A stretch of 64,000 nucleotides of DNA, taken from positions 5,438,759-5,502,758 of the forward strand of contig JABBOT010000080.1 in assembly GCA_016165875.1 (NCBI GenBank). The letters run 5' to 3'. A program made the translations under genes and the position numbers. The stretch is from Acanthopleura granulata. Taxonomy: Eukaryota > Mollusca > Polyplacophora > Chitonida > Chitonidae. Below the pieces are notes generated by a model. The model saw nothing but the letters and a program-made list of their open reading frames with translations, was not told the origin of the DNA and did no database searches. This document shows positions 1 to 11,312 of the stretch, in pieces. Position 1 is the first letter of the stretch. Each line of letters begins with the position of its first letter.

Positions 1-1167
1 ATTTATGGCGTTTCAACCTGGGCAAGGAATTTACGAAAAAGCTATGGCAATTCTACTTCATAAAGTTTTGCGAATGTGGACTCAGTGCTTCTGGCTCAAT
101 GACATGCAAAAACACAGAATCTAAGTGAAAGGGCAATTCTCAAAGCAGAGCTTGCATTTACCCTACTGCTGACAATATCATCAGTTGTCACGTTCATTTG
201 GACACAAACATAATTATCATACCTCATGATGGTAACGCATATCAAGTGCGGATAGTGTTGGGAAATCATTACAATCATCATAATGTTCACATGAGGTGCT
301 GAGAGGCTCGCGAGCATTGCTTTGCAATTTTAATGATGATTCTACTGGGACGCGGTCTTTTGCCACTGTCTGAAACCTACACTTCGCTTTCAGCAGATCC
401 CTAAATCATTATGTTCTTCTCTTCTTCTCAATCTGGCAGCCTGATCTAACAATGCACACAAGGTGTGACTAGTTATACACTCAAAGTAATTATGGAACAC
501 ATCTTTGAAATACACTCCTGCTGCATATCCTGATAAATAAAGGTACATGCGATGCATAAACCAAACGTTAGGGAAATATTTACTAATCCACAGTGGTCGA
601 TTTTGATTGTTGTCTTTGCATAATACAGTGTGGGAGGCATCAATCTAATGTACAACTGGGTGGGTTCTCTTGCAGTGTTCTAAGCATGTCAAGAGACATG
701 GTAGATATTGCTAGGACAGGTTACAATGTTGTCTAAGTAACAAAACATACCTCTCCTTAACCCTAGATTTAAGAATTCAGAACGCCTACATTACTGACAT
801 TTTACTGAGAAATGACACACTTGAACAGTGCTTTATAGATCATTTAAGGCCACTTCATCCCTTTTATTTTAATATGATTTACTCACGGGATAAAATACAG
901 TGTAATGTCCGATCCACCTTTATAAGGGAAAGTCGGATGACATCATACTTCACTTTCAGAAAAAAAAATCAATCATTCTTCCGGAAGAACATCTTTTTCA
1001 TCTGTAGAGATATATATCATTATTTAAATATTGAAAAAAATGATGACGAACATGTACGTGTGTTTGGACGTGTGTTTTACAAACCGAAGACCTTATTATA
1101 CCAATCTGAGTTTAAAAAATTCGTAAAATCAAAACAAAAAGTTCAAAGTACTATTTTCGATGTCATG
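1..1167. other. No gene recognised
   Basis: AT-rich sequence with only short open frames. The longest on the plus strand (874-1173, 99 codons) is lysine- and phenylalanine-rich, has no recognisable domain and runs into a repeat. I see no splice-linked exon series, RNA gene or transposon end here. Confidence 0.5.
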
Positions 1168-1310
1168 AGATGATGATTATTCTACATACTTCAAATGCAT
1201 TTTACGTCTGGATATCTAATAGATTTGATTTAAAATCAAAGTTTGACATAAAAATGTAACATAGTAAGAGGCTAGGGTGACTTAACTTTTACCAATGACA
1301 TTTTACATTT
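1168..1310 (+). repeat. Dispersed direct repeat R1, copy 1
   Basis: This stretch matches 3278-3440 in the same orientation. Both begin with the same run (gatgattattctacatac) and then share, in order, a fttgattt/catcaaag-type AT-rich segment, 'tgacataaa', 'atgtaacata' and 'gacttaac', and both end near 'acattttac'. The copies differ by many substitutions and by a roughly 20-bp insertion in the second. No coding potential is shared. It is probably a remnant of an unclassified dispersed element. Confidence 0.6.
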
Positions 1311-1977
1311 CCGAAGTGATAATCAGCGGAATGATTTCTGATGCTGAGTCGGAATTGATAGCGCTACGATTAAGGGTGTGTGCGTGTTTAACAAATCAGT
1401 CCAATCTGAAGGACAGAATTCTGTTGATCTATCGTTCTTGCTTTAGATTTTAAAAGAACCCTTATTGCGACAGCATAGCTTCCGTATTTGTGACTAACGA
1501 AGCCTGAAGCTGGTGTGATACATATAATCGCTGGAAAAAAAACCTTAGAGATGTTCAGTGATGAAAAGAAAGTGACATGTGGCGTGTCAGGTTGACTGGT
1601 ATCAAGCAGATGATTAATAATGAAATATGTCTTCAATAATATTTCAGAAATGGGCAAAAAGCAGATGACCGAATCTCGTAAATTCCCACCACAGAAAATA
1701 CATCAGATTTTTGATAAACATCCTGATGCAGGGGCGTTGCCTTAACAAAACATTTAAAAGGCCTTCATATTTGATCCACCAAACTAGCAAGACACCGCGG
1801 ATACTGATTGATATATTTATTTGTTGTTTATTTCGCCACATAGAAGATTTTTTCATTCATTTCGTCTGTCTCCATCTTTCACGATGTTGGTCAGTTTAAT
1901 CTGTGTAGATAACCAGAGGAACCATGGCATACCAACGAACTTTGGCAAGTTACGACGTACCATTTAATTTGAGTTGG

Positions 1978-2065
1978 CTGGTGCTTACGCTGTACTCATG
2001 AATATTCACTTATACGACGGCAGCCAGCATTATGGAAGTTGATTATCGGACAGAGCCCGGAGGAT
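1978..2065 (-). mobile_element. SINE family A fragment
   Basis: A degraded copy of the 3' half of SINE family A, lying on the minus strand. Read on the plus strand it shows the family hallmarks 'ggtg-ttacgctgtactca', 'ttcacttatacgacggc' and 'ccagcattatgg', then a decayed 'gacagagcccgg'. The tRNA-like head is absent. The full-length copies at 7347-7616 and 16283-16559 define the family. Confidence 0.75.
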
Positions 2066-3050
2066 AATGCGTAGGAAGCGAGCTACACGTTGTGCCACAG
2101 TGTTATGAAATTTCATTTGTTCACCTTATTGTAATGGATGTAATGAGATTTATTTTTCAGCACACCGTGATAACGCTCATCACAGTTATATGCCTATAAA
2201 ATGCTGTTTTCTGGTGTCAAATTGTAATTTCCAGTTTCAGAGCTGATAAGGAAACTGGCGTCAGACAAGTGCGAAATATTTATTTTACTCTTTTTCTTAA
2301 ATCACTATTTGTGTCTTAGCCTTAGGGTTGAAAAACACTAATTTGATTCAGGAACGAAGAAATTGGTGAGTGCGGATGCTGATTGGCAATATCTAGGAAG
2401 TGTCTTAACGATTTGCAAAACTATGTTTGCAAGTAAAAACTATTAACAATAATTGCTGTGAAAAAGTCAATTACTTTGCGCTAGAATTAAACAGTGAAAA
2501 ATATCATACATTAGGTCTCCTACACGTTGTTTTTATGGCGATAGGAACCTGCGTCCCATCCAACTTATTTTAAGAAAATGGTGGACAGCTTATGATGACA
2601 TTTGTATATGTTGTAGGCCGGGCATCTAGTTACTTGACAAGAAGTGACATTTAGGTCAACAAAAGTTAAAGAATACAACCCTACGTAGGTTTTCTTTGTA
2701 ATTAGCAAGGCTATACATTAGTGTTTTCATACCAGACCCTAAAGGCAACTCTGCAATCAGTGACGCAAGACTGACAATGCATAGCCGAGGCCTCTGAGAA
2801 ATTGAATAATTTATTTACGTTTTTGATATGGTATTTCGAGCCTTTGCACACCCCTTTACTCACTATTAATATATACACATATACATAAATTCCCACTAAA
2901 AACAGAGACTGGAAATCCCAAAGCACCTATACATAAATCATAAAGGCATCTCATGGATGTCAAACTAAAAGAGTTCTTTCCCTGTTGTTTCGTGAGAAAT
3001 AACTAGATAAAACCATATGTGCTCAGCGAGACCTAAAATATAACTATGTA
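2066..3050. other. No gene recognised
   Basis: Anonymous AT-rich sequence. No open frame here has a recognisable domain, and I see no repeat boundary. Confidence 0.45.
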
Positions 3051-3166
3051 GCAACGTGTTACTTTATTCACGAATCCTGTCTAATAATACCTTTTTCATA
3101 CTATGCATGCGTACATTATATGTGGGCTGTAGTTTACAATACCTGACAGTATGTATCTCAGTTCGA

Positions 3167-3250
3167 AAGTCCCGCTCTGGCCGTACGTGGGACAGCCTGG
3201 CAGCAACTTGCGGATGGTCGTGGGTTTTCCACTCGCTCGGCCTGGTTTCA
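3167..3250 (+). mobile_element. SINE family A fragment
   Basis: The middle of a family A SINE on the plus strand. It shows 'ctggccgtacgtgggaca', 'cagcaacttgcggatggtcg' and 'tgggttttcc', then a degraded 'gctcggcctggtttc'. Head and tail are both missing. The short open frames on either strand are by-products of the SINE. Confidence 0.75.
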
Positions 3251-3277
3251 AAATATTATTTTTTGAATGGTATACCA

Positions 3278-3500
3278 TGATGATTATTCTACATACCTTA
3301 AATGAATTTTGCCCTTGAAGATTGAATGCATTTGATTTGACATCAAAGATTGACATAAACTCCTCGAGATATACTATTTTTAGATGTAACATAATAAGAC
3401 GTTAGCGCGACTTAACCCTCACCTGTAACATTTTACGTAATATGGCACTGGACCAACGTGTCACTCTTCTCACGAAACCCATCTAATAATACCGCTTACA
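3278..3500 (+). repeat. Dispersed direct repeat R1, copy 2
   Basis: Positions 3278-3440 match the copy at 1168-1310. Just after it, 3457-3497 ('gtgtcac-cttctcacgaa' then 'catctaataatacc') repeats 3056-3092 ('gtgttactttattcacgaa' then 'gtctaataatacc'). Pieces of one decayed element therefore seem to occur three times within 2.3 kb. I cannot name the element. Confidence 0.55.
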
Positions 3501-4262
3501 CACCAAAGCAAAATGTTAAATAATTAACATTTGAAACGCCACATTCGGTTATGAAGTCGTTTCAATTAGCACTGATTTTTATCCACATACATATTTCGTT
3601 CGAGGTGTTCGGATTCGGCCCTTATCGGTTCGAACATGGGATGTGTGGGTGGAATGGAACACTTTACAATATTGTCGTAAAGCTACCATACTCTGCAAAA
3701 TCGGGGATGGAAGATAGTTATGTATTGGGTAAAAGATCCACACAAGTGTAATAACACAGTTAGAGGATGCAATTCAAACGTCAAACACACAATACTTGAG
3801 TGCCACTTAGTAGCTTGTAGATTCTAGCCCCGGATAAGTTGGCTTTCGTTGGCGTTAGGTGACTAAAATTAGCCGTTGGTCGAATTTCACTTGCTTTACG
3901 TGGAGTTAATGTCACTTTCCTTTTATAAAAGAATGTGTTTTGATGATACCTGTCTACGTGGTAGGTTTAGCCAGAAGTCTCACTTGTGCCTTAATTAAAC
4001 CTCTGATCCCGGACTCCTCATACAACCGACCCACACACCTTGAGGAACGTCTGCCCTACCCTATGATTAATGTAACCAGCCTTCTGTGCTAACATGTTCT
4101 ACATTAACCCTCAAACCGCCTTCCGAGCGATACATGAAGTAGTCTTTTAGCTTGTCGATTTGGTTGCTGTAGAGGACCAGAGTCTCTGATGGGACTGTAG
4201 CTCTAGTGGCTGGGGCAAAAATAATGACGGAATCGATCACAAAATCATGTATGTATAGCGAG

Positions 4263-4815
4263 CAATGGACAATCAAAATTAAAAATCATTACTATAAAAA
4301 TATGTCTCTTGGTTCACTTGTAACAAGTTTTGTTGAAACTGGAAAAACAACTGTAACAGTAGAAGCATATTGAAAGAAATGGTTACAGATGCTGGATGAA
4401 CAGAAGGGTAATTGGAATGGAAAATCGATCGTACGAACTAGGTGCCTTCATGCAGTCTACACTTAATCCGAGTTGCGTATAAATCAGACAAAAACTGTAG
4501 CAGAGGTAGCATTTTGAATGATATGTTAACATGTACTGGATAAATATACAGACGAACAGAAAATTGATTATCAAAATTAAAAATCGACACTATAAAGTAT
4601 GTGTCTCGATGTAGCCTGGACTTAACCGAGTTTCGTTGAAAGGGGGAGATAAATGTACTAGGCGGAAGAGCGTTTTAAATTAAATCTTAAAATGGCGGAT
4701 GAACGGACAGACAGACGGACAAATGATCATCGAAATTAAACCCCGATAGTACGTATTGTGTATCTTGATGTATTCCAAATTTGGACCAAGGTTCATTGAA
4801 ATTGTATACTGAAAT
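4263..4815 (+). repeat. Tandem repeat, about 155-bp period, four divergent copies
   Basis: Successive monomers start near 4271, 4416, 4570 and 4727. Each opens with a variant of 'caaaattaaaaatcg', followed by 'actataaa', 'tatgtctc' and 'gatg'. A 'tttngttgaaa' segment comes mid-monomer, and a 'ggatgaacagacagac'-like stretch near the end, clearest at about 4690-4722. The copies have diverged strongly. The design resembles the decayed invertebrate minisatellites carrying 'gacagacggac' tracts. No protein is encoded consistently across the copies. Confidence 0.65.
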
Positions 4816-5290
4816 TGTTTGATGGAAATGCTAGCGGTGGGCGGAAGATTTCCTGGTACATAAGCTCTTGCGGTCTTTAAATAGTAGGCTTACAAATGTG
4901 CTGAAGAATACTAAGTGTAAGATTGTTTTTTGCTTCTGGTACTAACTCTACATGGGTTTGTCGCGACACGAGTTCGACGATGCGTTTGATTTCATTCATG
5001 TCATTAGCACGGCATTTCTGTGCAGTTTTTGATTTGTTTTAAACGCAGTACACTCCTTGCCAGATGTAGGGCCGTTGTGTGTATTAACTTCTTTTTTTTT
5101 TCTTCGGTTTTCAATATGCAGTGATTTGACTCGTTGGGGATTTATTTTATGAAAAGGTTAAACAAATCTGAAGACCATCATTTCGTCAGTGACAGGGAGT
5201 GGTGCAACCCTTTGCATATGCAAATACACAAACTGTACTACAGAAGCTAAATAGAGTTTCGGTATATGTATGTACTGTATGTACGTATGC
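4816..5290. other. No gene recognised
   Basis: Sequence between the 155-bp tandem repeat and the family B SINE. No domain, RNA or element end is visible. It includes a T/C-rich tract near 5090-5110. Confidence 0.4.
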
Positions 5291-5633
5291 TGGGGGGTTT
5301 ACGTCGTACTTAACAATTTTTCAGACACATGACGACGAGGAGCCGTCTTCATACTTTCCCTGTCTTGTGGCAGGGTGAGGCCATGCCGCAAAAATGCTGC
5401 CACCAGTAGAACATGACGAAGACAATGAACATGACTCCCTACCCAGTCACATCATACTGACACCGGGCCGACCAGTACTGTTTCCTTGCTCCATCCTCTG
5501 AGTGCTGAGCGCCAAAGGAGGCAGCAAAAAGTACCGTATTTCAAGTCTTTGATTAGATTCGACCCTGGATTAATCCCAGATCTCCCGAGCTCGGGGCGGA
5601 CGCTCTAACAGCCATGCCACCGCCATGGCGGTC
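5291..5633 (-). mobile_element. SINE family B, nearly full length
   Basis: A tRNA-headed SINE on the minus strand. Its complement begins near 5633 with 'gaccgccatggcggtggcat' and continues with 'gttagagcgtccg' (box A side) and 'gggtcgaatc' (box B-like). Then come the body (read on the plus strand: 'gactccctacccagtcacat', 'tactgacaccgggcc', 'gtttccttgctc') and a tail read as 'acgtcgtacttaacaattt'. A second copy in the same orientation is at 30345-30687, and a chimeric copy at 49170-49510. I recall this type from molluscan genomes but cannot assign a database name. Confidence 0.8.
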
Positions 5634-6314
5634 TCGTCAAATATGCCGAAAATATATTTAATTATTGCAATAAATGGAATACGTTAATTACTTGGTATTG
5701 ATACAAAGCTATTTTGTCTTAAAGGACAAGGCATGCGTCTATGCGCGACTAACTCTGTTTGTCGAGAAAGAAAACTGCATTAACACCAAACCGCCTATAC
5801 ATGCATTGCCTACATCCGTTCTAATATAAAACATCGTGAAGTGGCAGTGCACACTATGTTGTGTTATCACAGTTTCCGTTGCCTTGGGTGTGCTTGTAAG
5901 GATCTGACGCATGTACCAAGGCAATGCATGTGGAAAAGTTTGCTGCGAAGTTCAATTTCAACCCTTTTTCTGGGCTGCTCATGTGATATGTTTTGTGGTA
6001 TGAATTCACAGGCAAAAGGTCAAAAGTTAATTGCTCTCAGGTTATGGTGTAACTGTTATTCTGAGCAGTGATGTTATTATATTTAACGTCACAAGGTAGC
6101 AATGGTGCAGCCCCCGTCCTGCTATTTTCTAAGCCTTAAAATGTGTACTAAGCTGTGTACTACAAGCGTCTATCAGGAAAATTGATATTCTATCAGCATG
6201 GCACAGCAGGACACGGGTCATAGACTGTGAACGAAATGATAGATTGACTCACAGGTAGAGAGAGAAAGAGATTAGTAAGACACTTGGTTGGGATTTTTTT
6301 TTTGTGCCTGTCTG

Positions 6315-6336
6315 TATATATATATATATATATATA
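6315..6336. repeat. (TA)11 microsatellite
   Basis: An uninterrupted TA dinucleotide run of 22 bases, inside the first copy of SD1. The small minus-strand frame across it is not a gene. Confidence 0.95.
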
Positions 6337-7346
6337 AAGCCAAAAAAAATCTACATCTACATCTTTATATTCCAACTGTAGTTTCGAATTTTGATTGATC
6401 GTTGATACTGAAAGATTTTTTTTTTTGTTTTTTCTTACACATTAGGAAAGAAAGCATCCTTTTGAACAATCCATATGCACAGATGCCCACAACACGTACA
6501 TGCAGGCTAATAGGAAGTGATAGATAAACTGGTCAAATAAACAGTGCTGTCTTATCCTTCATTGTGGAAACTGATTTGTTATACTCAGGATGTCACCTAT
6601 GTCCGTCCATAGCTTGGGACCCTAGACACACCCTTGAATAAGAAGGATGTAATTGCCTTGTTGCTTCCCAAACAACATCGCCATCAGGTGCAAATAAACT
6701 GTTCCAAATATGCATCCTTGAACATCAGTTATGCTATGAACTGTCACAGACTTACCGGTACTCAAGTATTTTGTCTGTAAAGTTAGTGGAGCTTGGCTTG
6801 CAGACCACCAGAGAGCAATAATTTCCCAGGAGGTCCACTCCAATGGAGATAAATTTTGCACACACGGGGAATGAATGGCGTCAAGTTTCCTCATGAAAAC
6901 ACTGTCAGCTGTATTATATATAGCCTCACGATATCGCTCTTCGCCTCTGGGGAAGTGCATTTGGTATTATGGAACCGCCGAGATGGACCAGGTCGTATGT
7001 GTGGTCAGTCCGGGGTACGGGAGAGCAGTCCATTTTTATTCATCTCCCGCTACGTCCTAGATTCTACCGACGAGCAAATAATAAGGATAACCTAATTAGG
7101 CCTCTGAATGGATATATCATTAAAACACCCCATTAGAGGAATACTTCGACATCGAGTCAACCATTTGTGATCGGCTGGAGAACATCAGTCCATGGAGACC
7201 AACCCACTTTTATGCCTGCAATCTGATGTCAGTGTAATGCTGTAACTTGAGCCTAGTGTAGTCTGGCATTCATCGTGTTATATAAAGAATCATGTAACAG
7301 CTTACATATTACCTAGTGGCATCGTATAAAGTACATCGAAGGGAAT

Positions 7347-7616
7347 ATTTATTTGATTTACTTGATTGGTGTTTTACGCCGTACTCAAAAATATTTCACT
7401 TATACGACGACGGCCAGCATTGTGATGGGAGGAAATCAGCCAGCGCCCTGGGGAAACCCACAACCATTCGCAGGTTGCTAGCAGACCTTCCCACATATGG
7501 CCGGTGAGGAAGCCAGCATAAGCTGGACTTGAACTCACAGCGACCGCATTGGTGGCAAGTGTCTGAGTAATTACGCTGCGCTAATGCGCCAACCAACTGA
7601 GCCACGGAGGCCCCCG
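7347..7616 (-). mobile_element. SINE family A, full length with target-site duplication
   Basis: A full family A SINE on the minus strand. On the plus strand it reads from the A/T-rich tail, through 'ggtgttttacgccgtactca', 'tttcacttatacgacga', 'ggccagcattgtgatggga' and 'aaacccacaaccattcgcag', to the complement of the tRNA-like head, 'ccaactgagccacggaggcc'. It is flanked by the 9-bp direct repeat gaagggaat at 7338-7346 and 7617-7625. Box B of the head appears in complement as 'ggacttgaactc'. The layout is a tRNA-derived head, a conserved central core, and a tail ending in TTTA-type repeats. I think the core is one of the deeply conserved metazoan SINE cores (Nin-DC or MESC type), but that name is from memory. 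Confidence 0.9.
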
Positions 7617-7779
7617 GAAGGGAATGACTTTCTGTTGCGACCAAAAGCTGACAATAAGAACAAACTGTCTATTCACTTTCCTGAAGTCCATTTTTGTTAC
7701 GAATTTGGTGTGATTGATCACATTGCTGTTGAACTATGTTACAATAGTTCTCATCTACTTGTTTCCGGGCTGTAGACGA

Positions 7780-8000
7780 GGCCTAATGACGCAGGAGGTC
7801 TCACCAATGTGATCGCTGTAAGTTCAGCTCATCCGGGTTCTTTATCGGGCGTATTAAGGTGGGAAGATCCGCCTGCGGATGGTCGTAGGTTTGACCAGGG
7901 CTCTGCTCGGCTTCCTCCCACCATAATGTTGGCAGCTGTCGCATAAGACAAATACTCTTGAACGCCGACGAAAAACACCAAATAAGAAAAATTAATAAAA
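7780..8000 (+). mobile_element. SINE family A, damaged
   Basis: A plus-strand copy. It starts within the head ('gatcgctgtaagttcagctc'), then 'gcctgcggatggtcgtaggt', 'gctctgctcggcttcctccc', 'accataatgttggcagctgt' and a decayed tail with 'aaaacacca' and A-rich sequence. The 5' head before about 7800 is largely lost. The 75-codon minus-strand frame here is an antisense by-product. Confidence 0.8.
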
Positions 8001-8328
8001 GAAACAATTCTTGACGGTTACACTTCACACACGGTATATGCCTTTCAAATTATTTGGATATATTAGACGTCTTTATTTGTTTGACAATTCTGATCTTGTG
8101 GAATTGCGCAGTTGATGTTTATGCAGAGTGTAAGGAATTTATTTTCCACCTGGCAAATTAAAATTAAAGGTGTTTTCAAGTTGTGTGTTGTTTTGATGTA
8201 CGCTTGAGCATACAATCAAGAAAGAAACCCAGTAACATGCGTCATCATTTTCGGTAATTCAATATGCGGGTTTTGGTGTTATCTATATAAAGTACATGTT
8301 GTTATTCAGCTAGAAGGAAAGGTCCTTT

Positions 8329-8343
8329 ACCAAAGCGTAAGAA
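8329..8343. repeat. Left target-site duplication of the LINE tail
   Basis: Fifteen bases identical to 8761-8775. The partner lies directly at the truncated 5' end of the element, as expected from target-primed reverse transcription. Confidence 0.9.
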
Positions 8344-8760
8344 TGAATGAAGGAATGAATGATTTGGGCAATATCTCAGCCATATCGTGGCGAGAACATG
8401 TTCAAATCAGGAAGCCTTGAATACATTCGACATGATGGATGAACATTCAAAATTTAAAGAAAAAACAGACGAACTTTAAAAAAAAAACAGTTAAAAAAGT
8501 AAATGTTAGTTAAAAGTCGAAAACCAAAATTGTTTGGTATTTCCTACAATGAAAAAAAAAATATATATATATACAAACTATATTCTATTATACAGGTAAA
8601 CAGCCTTCAAAAAATTAATCACAACATCGCCAGCGACGCTGTTAAGTAAGTCAAATATAGAGTTGACTGTGTAGAATCTTTGCCGAATATGAGCAAAGTC
8701 CATACAGTCAACAAGGATATGTTTGATGCCGTATTGCGCATCACATCCAACACACTCGGG
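8344..8760 (-). mobile_element. 5'-truncated LINE 3' end with perfect 15-bp target-site duplication
   Basis: A 417-bp insertion on the minus strand, flanked by identical 15-bp direct repeats (accaaagcgtaagaa) at 8329-8343 and 8761-8775. Read in its own sense it begins with a C-terminal cysteine/histidine motif, ECVGCDAQYGIKHILVDC, followed by MDFAHIR. It then has a stop-containing 3' UTR and ends in a '(cattcattcattcc)' tail. This motif follows RNase H in many APE-type LINEs of the I/Jockey group. The insertion separates sequence that is continuous in the paralogous copy near 19140-19200. Confidence 0.9.
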
Positions 8761-8775
8761 ACCAAAGCGTAAGAA
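8761..8775. repeat. Right target-site duplication of the LINE tail
   Basis: An exact match to 8329-8343. It follows directly after the cysteine-motif codons at the truncated 5' end of the element. Confidence 0.9.
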
Positions 8776-8847
8776 ATGACAGGCTCATCATTAACATTTG
8801 TCCATAACATTAAATTGTAACTATATGCAATATCTATAAGGTTTGTA

Positions 8848-9048
8848 GGGGACCTTCGTGGCTCAGTTGGTTAGCTCGCTAGAACAGCATAATGACCCAG
8901 AAACCTACCACCAATGCGGTCGCTGTGAGCGGATGGACGTGGGTTTCCCACGGGCTCTGGCCGGTTTCCTCCCGGACTGATGCTGGCCGCAGTCGTATAA
9001 GTGAAATATTCTTGAGTATGGGGTAAAATACTAATCAAATACATAAAT
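8848..9048 (+). mobile_element. SINE family A with perfect 12-bp target-site duplication
   Basis: A plus-strand SINE. The tRNA-like head ('ccttcgtggctcagttgg', box A region) begins at about 8851. Then come 'caatgcggtcgctgtgagcg', a junction lacking part of the normal middle, 'atggacgtgggtttccc', 'ctggccggtttcctccc', 'gctggccgcagtcgtataag', 'tgaaatattcttgagtatgg' and an A-rich tail. It is bracketed by ataaggtttgta at 8836-8847 and 9049-9060. The internal deletion (box B area joined to the core) must predate or accompany insertion, because the duplication is intact. Confidence 0.92.
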
Positions 9049-9589
9049 ATAAGGTTTGTATGGTTTATTCACTTGAGTCTGAGGTCAATTAAATCATCAG
9101 GAATTAATTATTCATTCCATCCTTCATACACTCGGTGATGTGTTTTTCAGTGCAATATTACCACGGCATTTTTCCTGATAAAGACCAGAGTAGAGATAAT
9201 ATAAAACCTAGGCAATACACAAAAGAGCACATTCCCGCGTTCATATAGGTAATGCCATACAATTCCTAAGTTCCTAAACGACGTGCTAGCCACCCTAGAA
9301 GACCATATTCAGCTCAGGACAGACCGAGAGACAGCACACGTGGAAATTTATTGTCCTGCGTTTGTTTCTTCAGCCTTGTTTTAAAATGTTATCTACGATT
9401 ACAAAATGAAGTGGTGATGTTCGTTTTATTTATCTGTAAGAAGTTTAAGAAAGCATTTGTCGATTTGATGATCTTATGGTTAATTTACTTCTTTCAAACT
9501 TCCAAACCAAGGCATATTAGTTTGTCTGGATAATTGTTGTTACCCTGGGTTCAGTCGAGAGTTTAAAACGGAAACAATATTATACGTTG

Positions 9590-10060
9590 TTAATAATGTT
9601 TGTTGATTAACAACGGTCGTTTTCATTATTGGCAAATGCCTCGCATACAACTTGACTCCTTATTGTTTGGCTCAAATCATATAATGCCGATCTCAGCGAT
9701 ATTGTAGTGATCAAAGTAGCTTGCAGATACCAAATCAATATGTCCATTTGACAAATTTACGTTGAATTTTATTTTTTCAAGCTTCCTTTCAGCTGCTTGT
9801 TCGGCTCTCTGCGTGCCAATTATCGAATTCATTCGAAACGTTCAGTCAGAAGTGTAATACATATTTTCGTGAACGACGGTAATTGCCGTCTATTGATTAA
9901 TGAAGGCTGTACTGATTATTGGCAAATGTCTGGTTCACAGTTTCACTCATGATCGTTTGGCTCAAAGACAATGATCAAAGTAACTAACAAATACCGTGCT
10001 ATCGCCTTTGTCTCACACTGATGTGACTGATGTTCCGTTAGTTAAGCATTTACATGGCTA
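9590..10060 (+). repeat. Local direct repeat (290-bp spacing), third copy at 19645-19830
   Basis: The run ttattggcaaatg occurs at 9626-9638 and again at 9916-9928. Each is followed about 30-40 bases later by 'gtttggctcaaa' and then 'gatcaaagta'. The same arrangement, in the same order, occurs once in the second segmental copy (ttattggcaaatg at 19687-19699). One extra copy therefore arose on the left after, or lost its partner since, the larger duplication. No coding signal is visible. Confidence 0.65.
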
Positions 10061-10449
10061 GTATATTTGGCTGCTTCTTATTATATATACATGGGGATAG
10101 CGTAGAGACAAAAAAAACAGCATCATTTGTACATGTAACTGTTTTCTGATGTATGAATCATTTACCTAAACAAAATTGTCATCACATCGTACATATCGAT
10201 AGTGGATTAGAAATGTTTATGTTGCTTCCACAGGGGCTGTCTGAAACACACGTGTTCCGTTTCAACACTTTATTAGATTTGTTGCCGGCCAAACTCAGGT
10301 GATTGTCACAAATCTCTTGCTCTTGTCTTCGTGTCATTATGCGTGAATAAATTGAGAACACATCTGAGAAATTTATTCTTTGTGCCTTGAGAGCGTTAGA
10401 CCATGATCCCAGCTTAAGGTTAATTTTAAGGAAATAACACAGCTAGACT
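10061..10449. other. No gene recognised
   Basis: AT-rich sequence between the local repeat and the LINE relic. It may contain the unrecognisable 5' end of the LINE. Confidence 0.35.
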
Positions 10450-11312
10450 AATCTTTAAATCCATTTGCTGTTTGTTTTCAGCAAACTCATCTGAAGACAT
10501 CTGACAAAGATAAAATAGCCCCTCAGAATTATACACTACAGGAATTATTCTCATGGCGAAGAGCAGGTTTGTGGCGGCTCCTCCATCTCCGTGAATGATA
10601 ATATTAGCCACAGTCCTGCTGCCCTCGATACGGAGGTTCAGGCTACGGCCGTTCGTGTTTCCTTATCGAAACAATCACTCCATGTTCGGTTTATGGTCTT
10701 CCTCGTTCTTCTTTGTCACTTTCCCAGTTGCATAATTTAAAAGAACAAATGCCAACCCCGTTTAAAAGTATGTGAGATTTTAACGCCCATAGAACCCATT
10801 GTGTAGTAATAATATACTAGTAATTGATAAGGGCAAAATAGTAGAAGATTTCTTATCTAAAGATGAACTGTGTTGTTTCAGTGATGGTTCTGATACCTAT
10901 TTACATCCGGGTAAATGATTCATATTCTGCTATCGATCTCACTATCACAGATCCATCGCTTGTAACGGATTTTTCTTGGAAGGTCCATGGCGATCTCTGT
11001 GGTAATGACCATTTTCCTATGATCTTAGAGCATCTGACTTCTAATTCCTTTAGGTACGTGAAAGTTCGATAGGGCATATTGGCGATGTTCTGTGAGGCTG
11101 ACATCATTTCAGAGAATCTCGATGCTGCAGATGATTCTTTGTTAAAATTTAATGAACTTATATTAACAGCAGCTGATAGAGCCATCCATAAAACCTCGAA
11201 AAATCAAAAATCCAAACGTAATCCCTGGTACGATAATGACCGTCGCACACCCATGAAGGACCGTAAAAAGGCTCAACGGACATTTAATCACTATGCCAAT
11301 CATAATGCTTGA
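10450..11312 (+). pseudogene. LINE endonuclease domain, frameshifted
   Basis: Read across several frames, this shows AP-endonuclease-like features. 'FAVCFQQTHLK' (about 10460-10495) matches the usual ICLQETHLK block around the catalytic glutamate, which is Q here. It is followed by 'QNYTL', 'QATAVRVSL' (about 10630-10665), 'DFNAH' (about 10778), 'GKIVEDFL' (about 10834-10857), 'TYLHPG', then after a frameshift 'SAIDLTITDP' (10930-10955) and 'GDLCGNDHFPMIL' near 10990-11030, the conserved S/GDHxP end of the domain. The extra glutamine, stops and frameshifts show that it is dead. Confidence 0.8.

Noticed and set aside
3551..3751. A 66-codon ATG frame with a hydrophobic N-terminus and a GKR near the C-terminus, resembling a small amidated-peptide precursor.
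   Set aside because: Only one weak GKR site at the very end, no repeated peptide, no exon structure or conservation evidence. Such frames arise by chance in this much AT-rich DNA.
6622..6960. A 112-codon minus-strand frame.
   Set aside because: The paralogous segment near 18100-18200 does not keep the frame, and no motif is seen.
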